Shown: positions 29,274 to 37,362 of the stretch, one piece after another
Layout of the letters: every line of letters begins with the position of its first letter
Numbering within the stretch: the first letter of the stretch is position 1
Source: Segatella oulorum JCM 14966
GTDB lineage: Bacteria > Bacteroidota > Bacteroidia > Bacteroidales > Bacteroidaceae
DNA: 64,000 nucleotides
NCBI RefSeq assembly: GCF_000613785.1
Contig: NZ_BAJQ01000007.1
Location: forward strand, 1-64,000
Direction: 5' to 3'
Made by a program: the position numbers and the translations under genes
Notes under the pieces: generated by a model
The model's input: only the letters and a program-made list of their open reading frames with translations
Told to the model about the DNA's origin: nothing
Database searches by the model: none

Positions 29274-30442
29274 TTTCGTAAAACTCTTTTTAATAGTCCT
29301 TTGGCCTTTGCTCTAAACTGCTTACAAGAAGAAGGACGCGTAATATGTAATTTTGCTACTTTACGGAATGGATACCGATTAAGATCTTCAAAAAAGGCTT
29401 CTCGATTACCTTGTGGCTGTGGGCTATTGTTAAACATTGCACCATATACCTTCCGTAAATCCGAGAATTGATACTCCTTACTAATAACATCATCCTTTAT
29501 CTGAGACAGGAAATCACGACCTTTATCTGTATTAACCAATATCAAGGACGTACCTTTATCTTGATCCATCGAAGGGTCTAAATTTTCAATTCCCCAAAAA
29601 TCGGCTAATGTAAAATCAGAAACGTGTGGATAATCCCTAAAAGGACATTCATAACAAGATGGACGCGTATAGAGGTGATCGGCACAATAGCCTGCAAAAT
29701 ATGGATCATGACTCCAATCTTTCACATACTCTTTTCCATTTTCAAAATCTATGCGTATCGAGAAATTATGCCATCCCCACTTCTTATGTTTAAATTTAAT
29801 CTTAGTGGCGTGAGAATGATATTTCTCTTCCATCATATCCATATATTTGAGAAACACTTTGGGAGAATTTACACCAAGACAAACAAAATCTGCTACAACT
29901 AAATTCTCATATTTTCGTTTCCCCAAGAAATTATATAAACCTTGGACTTGACAAGGTGTTCCGCAAAAGAATACTTTCTCACCTTTATTTAATAACACTT
30001 TAATGGCCTTGAAAACTCCTTCTGCATTACTTTGTAGGTATTTGGAACTTCGAATATTGGGCAACTGATTGCTATCGTCTGTAACAATTTGTGAAACGGT
30101 ATGGTCATCATTATAAATAGCACCACCCACATATCCTGCTTCTGCAAAAATCTTTTTGGCGAGTGCTGTATGCACGCCTCCAGAAGTACTATCTAATCGT
30201 ATCGACTCATCTTTGTTGTATGCGCCTATTACCTTTGGTTCGTCATAAACCTCCTCTCGCACATGCTTATGGAGCATTGGACAGACCTTTTCACAAAGAT
30301 GACAATCTATACATTTATCTAAATCTACTTTGGGATACCAAAAGCCCTCCTTATCAGAAGGAAAAGTTATTGCATCAGTTGGGCATATATCGCCACAGGC
30401 ATTACAACCACAACAATCTTCAGTCTTAAAAATTTGTATCAT
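29270..30442 (-). CDS. F420H2 dehydrogenase beta-like, 2x[4Fe-4S]
   Basis: A 390-residue protein with an N-terminal two-cluster ferredoxin domain, CCGCNACGDICPTDAI and CIDCHLCEKVCPML, followed by the FrhB/FpoF N and C domains (STSGGVHTALAKKIF, FCGTPCQVQGLYNFL, SCYECPFRDYPHVSDFTLADFWG). Such proteins use flavin and iron-sulfur clusters. In polysaccharide loci they are regularly found close to pyruvyl transferases, as here; the reaction in glycan synthesis is not established. It lies between a GT-D gene and the SGNH-like gene. Confidence 0.88.
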   Translation of the reverse strand: MIQIFKTEDCCGCNACGDICPTDAITFPSDKEGFWYPKVDLDKCIDCHLCEKVCPMLHKHVREEVYDEPKVIGAYNKDESIRLDSTSGGVHTALAKKIFAEAGYVGGAIYNDDHTVSQIVTDDSNQLPNIRSSKYLQSNAEGVFKAIKVLLNKGEKVFFCGTPCQVQGLYNFLGKRKYENLVVADFVCLGVNSPKVFLKYMDMMEEKYHSHATKIKFKHKKWGWHNFSIRIDFENGKEYVKDWSHDPYFAGYCADHLYTRPSCYECPFRDYPHVSDFTLADFWGIENLDPSMDQDKGTSLILVNTDKGRDFLSQIKDDVISKEYQFSDLRKVYGAMFNNSPQPQGNREAFFEDLNRYPFRKVAKLHITRPSSCKQFRAKAKGLLKRVLRK

Positions 30443-30551
30443 TGATTTTGTTATCCATCTACAACCTCAATTCATAATGTCTTAATTGTGCACCCAAAAT
30501 AATTGTTCGTATAAAATGATTGCTTATGCACCAAACAGCAAGTAGTCTATA

Positions 30552-31430
30552 TTATTTTACTTCAGCTATTATCTGCTTTTTATAAATATCATCATTAACA
30601 TCACCTATTCCTTCATACGCATCTGCTTCAAACGTAGCCTTATGAGGTATGGGGCAACGATCTTCTGCTTTCATCTTCCACCAACAATATTCTATATCGG
30701 CATGCCCTATATCAATTGCTTGATAACCTAATTTATACATATCATACGCCAAAATGGTAGCAGTCATGCCTAATGCAATTAACACAAGGGTATTCTTATC
30801 CTTGGGTATTTTTTCTTCTGCTATAGATAATATTTCATGATATTTAGAAAAAGCATTCTTCGAGGGACAGAGGATGCGATGAATAGACTTGGCATTATCC
30901 AAGAAGTCATTTCCTTCACCAAATCGCGTCGTTTCACCTTCTATGATATATACATCACGCCCATCCCATATCCGTTTAATATTATCTACTACAGCATTAG
31001 TTCCACTCCTGTTGGCAAAATCTATATAAAAGCGAGTAAACCATGTATCAAAATATTTATCTCGCTTGAGTAATTTCAGTATTTTATCACCATTGTATCT
31101 AACAAAACCTCTCCAATGAGTCCGAGTATCCCTACGCAAATTCTTTAATGTTAATAACCCCAACGGTAAACATACAATAAAATCTTTTTCAGATACATTC
31201 ACCAATTCTCTAAGACGCTCCGCTAATTCAGGATCAGCCTTCTGAAAGAACTTACTCACACCAAATGCTACGTCAAATTCACCATCGCCATATCTCGAAA
31301 CAGAACAGCGATGAGCAACGATGTAGTCTATTGTTTCATGAGTAGATGCTATTTTAAATTTTGCTTTACGCACAAAGCGATAATATTTGTATCGCTTATA
31401 TAATAGTGATAAAGAATTACGTATAGTCAT
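30552..31430 (-). CDS. GT-D fold glycosyltransferase (DUF1792)
   Basis: A 292-residue protein of the DUF1792 / SP_1767 family, which has the GT-D fold. The family's catalytic DXE is visible in CSVSRYGDGEFDVAFG near residue 48. Other family blocks are FIVCLPLGLLTLKNLR, WFTRFYIDFANRSGTN, and GMTATILAYDMYKLGYQAIDIGH near the end. It is the first gene of the polysaccharide operon. The donor sugar is not known; characterised members add glucose to protein-linked glycans, so the acceptor here may differ. Confidence 0.88.
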   Translation of the reverse strand: MTIRNSLSLLYKRYKYYRFVRKAKFKIASTHETIDYIVAHRCSVSRYGDGEFDVAFGVSKFFQKADPELAERLRELVNVSEKDFIVCLPLGLLTLKNLRRDTRTHWRGFVRYNGDKILKLLKRDKYFDTWFTRFYIDFANRSGTNAVVDNIKRIWDGRDVYIIEGETTRFGEGNDFLDNAKSIHRILCPSKNAFSKYHEILSIAEEKIPKDKNTLVLIALGMTATILAYDMYKLGYQAIDIGHADIEYCWWKMKAEDRCPIPHKATFEADAYEGIGDVNDDIYKKQIIAEVK

Positions 31431-31718
31431 AACAATTCATATAAATAATCGTGTCCACATAAAGAGTTTGCGTGACGTCATTAAGTTAATTAAATAAGAA
31501 AGACGACACCCATATAACCCAAAAGTATTCATTTAAAATATGCTTTATTTTATTTATATTCTATCCTCCCCCACAGAACAATATTCAATGAGGAACAAAT
31601 ACACACATGAACCAGCTGGCCGCAGAGAGTTGAAATAATCAACAAGCAGCAGCAATACCTATTTAGACGGTAACAAAATTCATGTATTGAGAATACATAT
31701 AAACTACTTTATGGGTTG

Positions 31719-31750
31719 CAAAGATATGTGTTTCTTATGAATAATGCAAA
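31719..31750 (-). promoter_or_regulatory. promoter of polysaccharide operon
   Basis: On the minus strand TTTG (31747-31750), 20 bases, TATCTTTG (31719-31726): a perfect match to the Bacteroidetes consensus in both boxes and spacing. The transcript would start near 31713, leaving a leader of about 280 bases before the first gene at 31430. The rest of 31431-31837 holds no gene I can support; no UpxY- or NusG-like reading frame is present in the leader. Confidence 0.8.
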
Positions 31751-31837
31751 TTTAAATATGATTTTTATTCAACGTAATCTAACACAGTGCATACAACAAA
31801 AAAAGCGAGACAGCTTCCATGAAACTATTTCGCTTCG

Positions 31838-31911
31838 TCGGGGCGACAGGATTCGAACCTGCGGCCGCCTGGTCCCAAACCAGGAGCGCTACCGGGCTGC
31901 GCTACACCCCG
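31838..31911 (-). tRNA. tRNA-Pro (TGG)
   Basis: A 74-base cloverleaf: acceptor CGGGGTG with CGCCCCG and discriminator A, anticodon stem CCTGG/CCAGG, anticodon TGG in loop TTTGGGA, and T-arm GCAGGTTCGAATCCTGT. No CCA is encoded. This is the second of two identical copies, 23 bases after the first. Confidence 0.96.
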
Positions 31912-31934
31912 CTGCAAAACGTCATCGTTAAAAG

Positions 31935-32008
31935 TCGGGGCGACAGGATTCGAACCTGCGGCCGCCTGGTCCCAAACCAGGAGCGCTACCGGGCTGCGCT
32001 ACACCCCG
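31935..32008 (-). tRNA. tRNA-Pro (TGG)
   Basis: Identical to the copy at 31838-31911 over all 74 bases, anticodon TGG. It is nearest to the promoter at 32038-32069, so the pair is probably one precursor transcript. Confidence 0.96.
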
Positions 32009-32037
32009 CATTAGATGCGATTTCGTTTTTGCGTGTG

Positions 32038-32069
32038 CAAAGTTAGTATTTTAATTTGGAGCAACCAAA
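32038..32069 (-). promoter_or_regulatory. promoter of the tRNA-Pro pair
   Basis: On the minus strand TTTG (32066-32069), 20 bases, TAACTTTG (32038-32045). Both boxes and the spacing match the Bacteroidetes consensus. The start site would fall about 25 bases before the first tRNA. Confidence 0.8.
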
Positions 32070-32222
32070 GTTTTGTTGCTTTTTCTACATGATGCCAATG
32101 TCCATTGCTGGGAAAAACTGCTTCGCTATCTGCAAGAAAAGACGGCTTCATTAGCTGTTAATTGAAGTTGCATTCATTCATAGTTGTAGCAACACGCACG
32201 AATGTTGAATCAAGCTCTGAAA

Positions 32223-32312
32223 AAGGTACTATCGTTTTGTTTAAAAAGTACTATCGTTTTACCCAAAAAGTACTATCGTTTTTAATGGAAAGTACTATCG
32301 TTTTCTGCAAAA
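32223..32312. repeat. 22-bp tandem array, four units
   Basis: The word TACTATCGTTTT recurs at 32227, 32249, 32271 and 32293, exactly 22 bases apart. Between them lie variable sextets (GTTTAA, ACCCAA, TAATGG, CTGCAA). Each unit contains AGTACT, a six-base palindrome, except the first (GGTACT). It lies between spt and the tRNA-Pro promoter. The rest of 32070-32433 holds no gene I can see. Confidence 0.85.
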
Positions 32313-32375
32313 GCTAATATCCACTTCGCGAGACGATAGCATGGTTTGCATATCACGGCTATTTGCATAGAACAC

Positions 32376-32414
32376 AAAAAGGCGGAACTGCAACCAATGT
32401 GCAATCCCGCTTTT
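32376..32414 (-). terminator. probable terminator of spt
   Basis: On the minus strand AAAAGCGGGA, a 19-base loop, then TTCCGCC followed by TTTTT. The stem has one mismatch or bulge, but the GC core and T-run just after the spt stop codon fit an intrinsic terminator. Confidence 0.5.
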
Positions 32415-32433
32415 ATGAATGAGGAATGAATTT

Positions 32434-33621
32434 TTACTTGATAATGCCTTGCTCGACAAAAATCTTCTTGAGTGCTTTCACTCCACGATCAACCTCGTCT
32501 TTCGTGTGGTTGGCCATCAAAGCAAACCTTACCAAGGTGTCTTGTGGCGCACAGGCCGGTGGAATAACAGGGTTAATGAATACACCCGCATCGAAAGCCA
32601 ACTTTGTTACCAAGAACGTTTTCTCGATGTCACGCACATACAAAGGTATGATGGGGCTCTCTGTATCGCCAATTTCAAACCCTTCTTCACGGAAGCGTTC
32701 TAAAGCATATTTTGTTACATTCCAAAGATTTTCCAAGCGTTCGGGCTCCTGTTGCAGAATGTGGAGTGCTTCCATTGCAGCGGCCGTTGCAGCCGGAGTG
32801 TTAGATGCACTGAAAATATAAGTGCGGCAAGTATGGCGCAAATAGTTAATCGTATCTTTGTCGCTCGCTATGAAACCACCTATTGAAGCTAAGCTTTTAG
32901 AGAAGGTTCCCATGATGAGATCCACCTCATCGGTCAGCCCAAAGTGGTCGCAAACACCTCGTCCCTGCTTGCCAAACACACCTAAGCCATGGGCTTCGTC
33001 GACCATCACCGAGCAATTATACTTCTTCTTCAGCGCAACAATCTCAGGAAGTTTGGCTAAATCGCCTTCCATTGAGAACACACCATCGACCACAATCAGC
33101 TTAATGGCCTCCTGCGGCAAAGCTTTTAATACGCGTTCCAAATCCTCCATGTCATTGTGCTTGTAGTGCAACTGGCGTGCAAACGACAGGCGACGCCCAT
33201 CAACAATGCTGGCATGATCGCGATCATCACAAATAATGTAATCACCTTTTCCAACCACTTGTGCCAACACACCTTGGTTAACGGAGAAACCTGTAGAGAA
33301 ACAGAGTGTTGCATCTTTGTGCACGAACTCGGCCAACTCTTTTTCCAACTGCACATGAATGTCTAAAGTTCCGTTGAGGAAACGACTTCCGGCACAACCC
33401 GAACCATATTTGTCGAGTGCGCGCTTTGCAGCATCGATTACGCGTTGGTCGCCGGTCAAACCTGTATAGGCGTTAGAACCAAACATCAACACATGATGCC
33501 CTTCCATGTCAACTTCTGTGCCTTGCTTACTGGTGATGGCACGAAAATAAGGATATACGCCTGCCTCTATATATTTCTGAGGCTCGCGATAATGCTTATA
33601 TCTTTCTTGTAATTGTCCCAT
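32434..33621 (-). CDS. spt: serine palmitoyltransferase
   Basis: A PLP enzyme of the alpha-oxoamine synthase family, 395 residues from the ATG at 33621 (MGQLQERYKHYREPQKYIEA); an upstream in-frame start at 33675 adds 18 unlikely residues. It condenses serine with an acyl-CoA (or acyl carrier) to 3-ketosphinganine, the first step of sphingolipid synthesis. GSNAYTGLTGDQRV, FSTGFSVNQGVLAQ, VDEAHGLGVFG (cofactor aspartate) and GTFSKSLASIGGF (PLP lysine) are visible. Closely related enzymes make 2-amino-3-ketobutyrate or 8-amino-7-oxononanoate; SPT is preferred for the Bacteroidales context and sequence style. Confidence 0.85.
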   Translation of the reverse strand: MGQLQERYKHYREPQKYIEAGVYPYFRAITSKQGTEVDMEGHHVLMFGSNAYTGLTGDQRVIDAAKRALDKYGSGCAGSRFLNGTLDIHVQLEKELAEFVHKDATLCFSTGFSVNQGVLAQVVGKGDYIICDDRDHASIVDGRRLSFARQLHYKHNDMEDLERVLKALPQEAIKLIVVDGVFSMEGDLAKLPEIVALKKKYNCSVMVDEAHGLGVFGKQGRGVCDHFGLTDEVDLIMGTFSKSLASIGGFIASDKDTINYLRHTCRTYIFSASNTPAATAAAMEALHILQQEPERLENLWNVTKYALERFREEGFEIGDTESPIIPLYVRDIEKTFLVTKLAFDAGVFINPVIPPACAPQDTLVRFALMANHTKDEVDRGVKALKKIFVEQGIIK

Positions 33622-33664
33622 TTTAAATAGGTGTAGAAAACTACGTTTTGATTTTTTTAGGCTG

Positions 33665-33774
33665 CAAAGATACAAAAAACTATGAATAACGGCCTATCTT
33701 TTGGCAATAAATGTTTCAAAATAGCAAATAATCAAGGCGTCACAGCTTTTATAACATTGAAATATTTATCTTTG
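33665..33774. promoter_or_regulatory. divergent -7 elements of spt and lipid kinase
   Basis: Minus strand TATCTTTG at 33665-33672 lies 44 bases before the spt start; plus strand TATCTTTG at 33767-33774 lies 79 bases before the lipid kinase start. Neither has a TTTG at the ideal distance, so the -33 boxes are weak or absent. Confidence 0.5.
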
Positions 33775-33852
33775 CAAAGGAAATGTGTTGAACGTTTTCC
33801 GCTGGATGAATATTTCTTTTTCCTGCCTATTGTCATTAAAAAATAACTCTCA

Positions 33853-34884
33853 ATGAACAAGAAAAAAATTGTTTTTATCATGAACCCCATCTCGGGAACC
33901 ATGAATAAAGCGGCTATTCCAAGCCTCATAGAAAGGTATTTAAACCACGATTGTTTCGACTATGAGATTGTCCAAACAGCCTATGCGGGGCATGCAGTTG
34001 AGCTCGCCACAAAGGCTAAAGACGAAGGAATAGATATTGTGGTGGCCATCGGAGGCGATGGAACCGTGAACGAAGTGGCACGCGCTGTGGTGCATAGCAA
34101 CACGGCCTTGGGCATCATCCCATGTGGGTCGGGCAATGGATTAGCGCGCCATTTGATGCTACCGATGAACGTAGCGAAAGCCATTCAAATCATTAACGAG
34201 GGCGAAATCCACTTGCTCGACTATGGCATCATCAACGATCACCCTTTTTTCTGCACCTGCGGCATGGGCTTCGACGCTTTCATCAGCCACAAGTTTGCCG
34301 AGGCAGGAAAGCGTGGGCCAATCACCTATGTTGAGAATGTGCTCAAAGGCGGATTGCAATATAAGCCCGAGACCTACGAGATACGCGACGAACACGGCAC
34401 CACACGGCTCAAAGCATTCCTCATCTCGTGTGCCAATGCTTCACAATACGGAAACAACGCATACATCGCACCACAAGCATCAATGAGCGACGGATTGATG
34501 GATATTGTGGTGATGCAGCCATTCAGCGCACTTGAAGCGCCACAAATCAGCATCGACATGTTCAACAAGACCTTAAACAAGAACTCGAAAATCAAAACTT
34601 TCCGCTGCAAACATCTTCACATCCACCGCAGTGCGCCGGGCTACATCCATTTCGACGGCGACCCTGTTCTGACGGGTGAAAACATTGAGGTGGTGCTGAA
34701 AGAAAAAGGAATTCATATCATCGTCAATGCTCATGCCGACAAACGGCTGCGCCAGCCCAACCGATTCCAAAACATGGCTACGACGATATTCAACGAGCTG
34801 ACCGACCTTAGTCACGGCATTAATCGCAGAAGCCGACAAATTCAGGCGCTTAACAAAACCATTCAGCGCAAGCTCAATCTCTAA
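33853..34884 (+). CDS. YegS/DgkB-type lipid kinase
   Basis: A diacylglycerol-kinase-fold lipid kinase, 343 residues. KIVFIMNPISGTMNKAAIPS is the N-terminal strand-loop, VVAIGGDGTVNEVARAV the nucleotide-binding GGDGT, and LGIIPCGSGNGLARHL the second conserved glycine block. The family phosphorylates diacylglycerol, ceramide, sphingoid bases or undecaprenol-like lipids. Facing spt across 230 bases, a sphingolipid substrate is an attractive guess but is not shown. The next gene follows after one base. Confidence 0.9.
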   Translation: MNKKKIVFIMNPISGTMNKAAIPSLIERYLNHDCFDYEIVQTAYAGHAVELATKAKDEGIDIVVAIGGDGTVNEVARAVVHSNTALGIIPCGSGNGLARHLMLPMNVAKAIQIINEGEIHLLDYGIINDHPFFCTCGMGFDAFISHKFAEAGKRGPITYVENVLKGGLQYKPETYEIRDEHGTTRLKAFLISCANASQYGNNAYIAPQASMSDGLMDIVVMQPFSALEAPQISIDMFNKTLNKNSKIKTFRCKHLHIHRSAPGYIHFDGDPVLTGENIEVVLKEKGIHIIVNAHADKRLRQPNRFQNMATTIFNELTDLSHGINRRSRQIQALNKTIQRKLNL

Positions 34885-34885
34885 A

Positions 34886-35979
34886 ATGAAAAGAGATAGC
34901 GTCCGCATCGGCCCATTTCGCCCACGACATCTCATCCTCTTTGCACTTCTCGTCGGCATAACGGTCATCCGTTTCATCCCCAAATTAGGCGACGTTTACA
35001 CCGCTAAGCTCTACCCCATCATAGGCCGGGCACTGGCATCGCTCTCCAATCCCATCCCCTTTTCAATGGATGGGATTTTTGTGCTGTTATGTATTGCATG
35101 GCTCATTGCCTACCCCATTTACGCCATCGTTTATCAAAAGAGGAAAAAACGTGCAACGCTGCTGCGCATGGCCGAATTTCTGCTCTGGCTCTATGCGTGG
35201 TTCTACTGCGCATGGGGGCTCAATTATGCGCAATCCAACATTTTCAGCGCATGAAAATGGTTCCGATGTCACCCGACACTGCTGCCTTCCGCAACTTTGC
35301 CTATCGCTATGCCGACAGCCTAAACGCCACGTTCACCCTGAACTTTCCACACGAAGACGAAACCATGGAGCGCATCCAGCAAGGCTATCGGCAGCTCAAC
35401 AGCACCCAAATGGGCATCAACCGTCCTTTCAACCGGCATCCGCATCCCAAAACCATGCTCCTTTCCCCACTCAGCAGCATGGCGGGCGTAACAGGCAGCA
35501 TGGGGCCATTCTTCTGCGAATTCACCATCAACGCCGACGTTAGGCCACACAACTTCCCATCTACTTGCGCCCACGAATATGCCCACAGTCTCGGCATTGC
35601 CAACGAGGGCGAGGCCAACTTCTACAGCTACATCATCTGCACCCACGCATCCAACAAGGCCTTGCGATTTAGCGGTTACTATCAAATCTTTTTCCACATG
35701 CTGCAGCAAGTTGACGACCTCCTCGGCTCTTCAGAATACAAAATCTTCATCAAGCACATTCGCCCCGAAATCATCCGCCTCGCACAAAGCGACCGAAACT
35801 ATTGGCTATCGCGTCGCAGTCCCATCATCGACACCACACAGCGTTTCATCTACGACCTTTATCTGCAAAGCAACCGCGTCGACGGAGGCATCAAAAGCTA
35901 TTCGGGCGTGATGGCCATCATCATGGCATGGGAGGCAAATGTTTTTCGGACTGGAAGCGGCGGCCGAGCCCGCGATTGA
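34886..35979 (+). CDS. DUF3810 membrane metallopeptidase-like, frameshifted
   Basis: A DUF3810 family protein. The first frame gives two to three membrane helices (LILFALLVGITVIRF; GIFVLLCIAWLIAYPIYAIV; LLWLYAWFYCAWGLNYAQ) and stops at 35254 because a T is missing in the TTTT at 35241-35244. The rest continues in the next frame from QRMKMVPMSPDTAAF to the end, and contains CAHEYAHSLGIANEGEANF, an HExxH zinc motif with a downstream acidic E.EA. Repaired length is 364 residues, as usual for the family. It starts one base after the lipid kinase. Function unknown; a membrane protease is likely from the motif. Confidence 0.8.
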
Positions 35980-35998
35980 CAACAAAAACCTGAAAAGA

Positions 35999-36030
35999 TT
36001 TGCCGCTCTCCCCGTTTTCGGCTACCTTTG
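35999..36030 (+). promoter_or_regulatory. promoter of lipoprotein gene at 36081
   Basis: TTTG (35999-36002), 20 bases, TACCTTTG (36023-36030): a full match to the Bacteroidetes consensus. The leader before the ATG at 36081 is about 45 bases. Confidence 0.75.
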
Positions 36031-36080
36031 CACCGCTTGATAAAATTCTTAGCATCAATTTTTTTTAATAATTCAACAAG

Positions 36081-36911
36081 ATGAGAAAATTATTCCAACT
36101 CGCCCTCATGGTCACCCTGACCGTGGGCACCACGATGATGGCATCGTGCAGCAAAGACAACAGCGACGAACCCGAACAAAAGATGGTCAACGGAACGGAT
36201 GTTAATCCGCGCAACGTTTTCCCATTAGGATTGCCCAAGAAGATCTCAGAGATTGTGCTCACCCTGAACGAAAAGGGACAGCTCGTCCAATTTTCTGAGC
36301 CCAATAGCAACGACAGAGCCACGTTTGAATACAAGGATGTTGCCCTGGGGTCGACCCAAGCACCGCAAGTGATATTAACAGAGACGGATGAGCCCGATAA
36401 ACACGTTTATGAGCTTTATCTCAACCAGGACGGCTTTGTGACCCACGCCAAAGAGACCCACTACAGCAACGACCACATCGCCGGGAAAGCAACGTGGGAT
36501 TTTGCCTACAACGCCGACAACCAACTGAAAGACGTGAAATGCTCGGCCGACAAGAAGCACATCGTTCTTGAATATCAAAATGGCAACGTCGTAAAAACAA
36601 CAACCACCACCGTGGTCAAACCCACCGAAGTAACCACCATCACCTATGCCACGGCTTCGATCAGACCGATTGAAAACAAAACGGGTGTGATGCTTTTCGC
36701 CACCACACTTGATGCCGATTTCGACAACCTCGAGGTGGCCTATTATGCCGGACTGCTCGGGAAGCCAAGCAAAAATCTGCCGCTGCAATCTGAAAAATCT
36801 GGTAATAAAGCCACGTCTAAATGGACGCTTGACAGCAATGGCAATCCCACTGCGCTTGATCATAGTTTCAGCAATTCGTCAGAAAGATTCCGAACCTCTT
36901 TCACATGGTAG
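36081..36911 (+). CDS. predicted lipoprotein, unknown
   Basis: A 276-residue protein with a lipoprotein signal (MRKLFQLALMVTLTVGT, then MMASC with cysteine at 24 followed by SKDNSDE), so probably exported and lipidated; the S/D-rich start after the cysteine resembles Bacteroidetes surface lipoprotein signals. The rest is beta-rich with repeating short segments (FEYKDVALG, WDFAYNADNQLKDVKC), reminiscent of YD/RHS-like repeats common in Bacteroidales surface lipoproteins. I do not recognise a family. Confidence 0.8.
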   Translation: MRKLFQLALMVTLTVGTTMMASCSKDNSDEPEQKMVNGTDVNPRNVFPLGLPKKISEIVLTLNEKGQLVQFSEPNSNDRATFEYKDVALGSTQAPQVILTETDEPDKHVYELYLNQDGFVTHAKETHYSNDHIAGKATWDFAYNADNQLKDVKCSADKKHIVLEYQNGNVVKTTTTTVVKPTEVTTITYATASIRPIENKTGVMLFATTLDADFDNLEVAYYAGLLGKPSKNLPLQSEKSGNKATSKWTLDSNGNPTALDHSFSNSSERFRTSFTW

Positions 36912-36948
36912 CCACCGGCGCTCGCATCCCTTTCGCAGCAATAGCAAG

Positions 36949-37135
36949 GGATGCGGACTTTCACGGCTGAACACCCCAAAACGGTGGGCGGATGCGGACT
37001 TTCACAGCTGAATATCCCAAAAAAGTCAACGGATGCGGACTTTCACAGCCGAATATCCCAAAAAAGTCAACGGATGCGGACTTTCACAGCCGAATATCCC
37101 AAAAAAGTCAACGGATGCGGACTTTCATAAACACA
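36949..37135. repeat. 41-bp tandem array A
   Basis: Units start at 36949, 36990, 37031, 37072 and 37113, exactly 41 bases apart; the last is partial. Units 2-4 are almost identical (GGATGCGGACTTTCACAG and then CCGAATATCCC). The arms GACTTT and AAAGTC can pair within a unit. It begins 37 bases after the lipoprotein gene. Confidence 0.92.
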
Positions 37136-37146
37136 TAAAAACGGTT

Positions 37147-37338
37147 GTTCCCCACTTTGGGAACACATGAAAATGGCAAAAACAGACGTTCCCAACTTTG
37201 GGAGCGGGCAAATTCTCGAAAAACGGCTGTTCCCAACTTTGGGAACACATGAAAATGGCAAAAACAGACGTTCCCAACTTTGGGAGCGGGCAAAATGCTG
37301 AAAAACGGCTGTTCCCAACATTGGGAACAGCCGTTTTT
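37147..37338. repeat. 41-bp tandem array B with alternating units
   Basis: Units start at 37147, 37188, 37229, 37270 and 37311, exactly 41 bases apart. Each has the near-perfect hairpin GTTCCCAACTTTGGGAAC or its variant ending GGGAGC. Two spacer types alternate: ACATGAAAATGGCAAAAACAG and GGGCAAATTCTCGAAAAACGG. The sequence is unrelated to array A next to it. The last unit is part of the terminator at 37301-37338. Confidence 0.92.
37301..37338. terminator. bidirectional terminator
   Basis: AAAAACGGCTGTTCCCAA (37301-37318), loop CA, TTGGGAACAGCCGTTTTT (37321-37338): a perfect 18-base stem with A-runs and T-runs at its ends, so it can work both ways. It lies between two convergent genes (lipoprotein and methyltransferase). 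Confidence 0.92.
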
Positions 37339-37362
37339 CTCACGTTGTTTCGGCCCTACAGC

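Noticed and set aside
31431-31837. UpxY-like antitermination gene in the leader of the polysaccharide operon
   Set aside because: Only short frames without NusG-like motifs are present on either strand.
37067-37343. Overlapping minus-strand frames through array B (KVGNVCFCHFHVF-type repeats)
   Set aside because: Three different frames are open over the same repeats, which is a product of the repeat itself, and the region contains the terminator stem.
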